DNA of 40,297 nucleotides. Origin: Streptomyces sp. SID4985 (GTDB lineage: Bacteria > Actinomycetota > Actinomycetes > Streptomycetales > Streptomycetaceae). The position numbers were made by a program, and so were the translations under genes. Each line of letters starts with the position of its first letter. The first letter of the stretch is position 1. The stretch lies in contig NZ_WWIR01000398.1 in the NCBI RefSeq assembly GCF_009863025.1, positions 1 through 40,297 of the forward strand, written 5' to 3'. Below, piece after piece: positions 40,253 through 40,297 of this stretch. Below the pieces are notes generated by a model. That model ran no database searches. It was not told the origin of the DNA and saw only the letters and a list, made by a program, of their open reading frames with translations.

Positions 40253-40297
40253 GTGCCTCCCGAAGTGGTGAACATCTGCTGTCGGTTCTCGTGAACA
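40253..40297. repeat. Right arm of the 45-base inverted repeat, at window end
   Basis: Exact reverse complement of 38104-38148. It continues to the last base of the window, so its full length is unknown. The sequence ending within a repeat is what an assembly break at a multicopy repeat would produce. Confidence 0.85.

Noticed and set aside
1..40297. CRISPR arrays, rRNA or tRNA genes
   Set aside because: No regularly spaced repeat-spacer pattern and no rRNA or tRNA signatures were seen. The short repeats found are tandem or phased operator-like arrays.

Overview
The DNA is very GC-rich, coding on both strands, with frequent GTG/TTG starts and GTGA/ATGA stop-start overlaps. Together with a SepH septation protein, a CutRS two-component pair, DUF4193, DUF3710 and DUF3159 proteins and DUF317 and DUF2637 fragments, this points to a Streptomyces (or very close streptomycete) chromosome. 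The window appears to stop inside a repeat, so its right edge may be a contig end.

Region 1 (1-8772): metabolic and division genes. A cut-off VOC protein, a mercaptopyruvate-type sulfurtransferase, sepH, a secreted/membrane protein, an aldonolactone oxidase overlapping an MFS transporter, coproporphyrin ferrochelatase and an inositol monophosphatase. A DmdR/IdeR-like iron box lies between the MFS gene and the ferrochelatase gene.

Region 2 (8787-26359): an actinobacterial core block. It holds cutRS, DUF4193, a hydrophobic helical protein, DUF3093, a thioesterase, dut, DUF3710, an orphan ABC ATPase, kdpD-kdpE, an OB-fold protein, DUF3159, two TrkA/RCK proteins, a 44-residue membrane peptide, a large permease resembling the potassium importer KimA, and a TRAM/TrmA-type RNA methyltransferase. 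From memory, much of the order (suhB, DUF4193, DUF3093, dut, DUF3710, DUF3159, ceoC, ceoB, permease, methyltransferase) is shared with Mycobacterium tuberculosis around Rv2689c-Rv2701c. The kdpDE pair sits inside this block, beside the potassium genes but with no kdpFABC in view.

Region 3 (26360-31546): a decayed mobile element. It begins with a phased array of TTGACGCT repeats and contains fragments of a DUF2637 protein, a winged-helix regulator, a DUF317 protein and a tyrosine integrase. Between these is a small translationally coupled operon: regulator, MFS exporter, 100-residue phage/plasmid-type protein and ATP-grasp ligase. Apparent frameshifts lie at both ends of the operon.

Region 4 (31547-36826): a polymorphic toxin module. 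A 1575-residue Rhs protein has a WXG-like helical N-terminus and a C-terminal DNA/RNA non-specific nuclease, and is followed 15 bases later by a SUKH-type immunity protein.

Region 5 (36827-40297): a 5'-truncated DHA2 drug transporter remnant, then an ArsR-type regulator coupled to an EntS-like MFS exporter. This two-gene cassette is enclosed by a perfect 45-base inverted repeat, one copy of which ends exactly at the end of the window.
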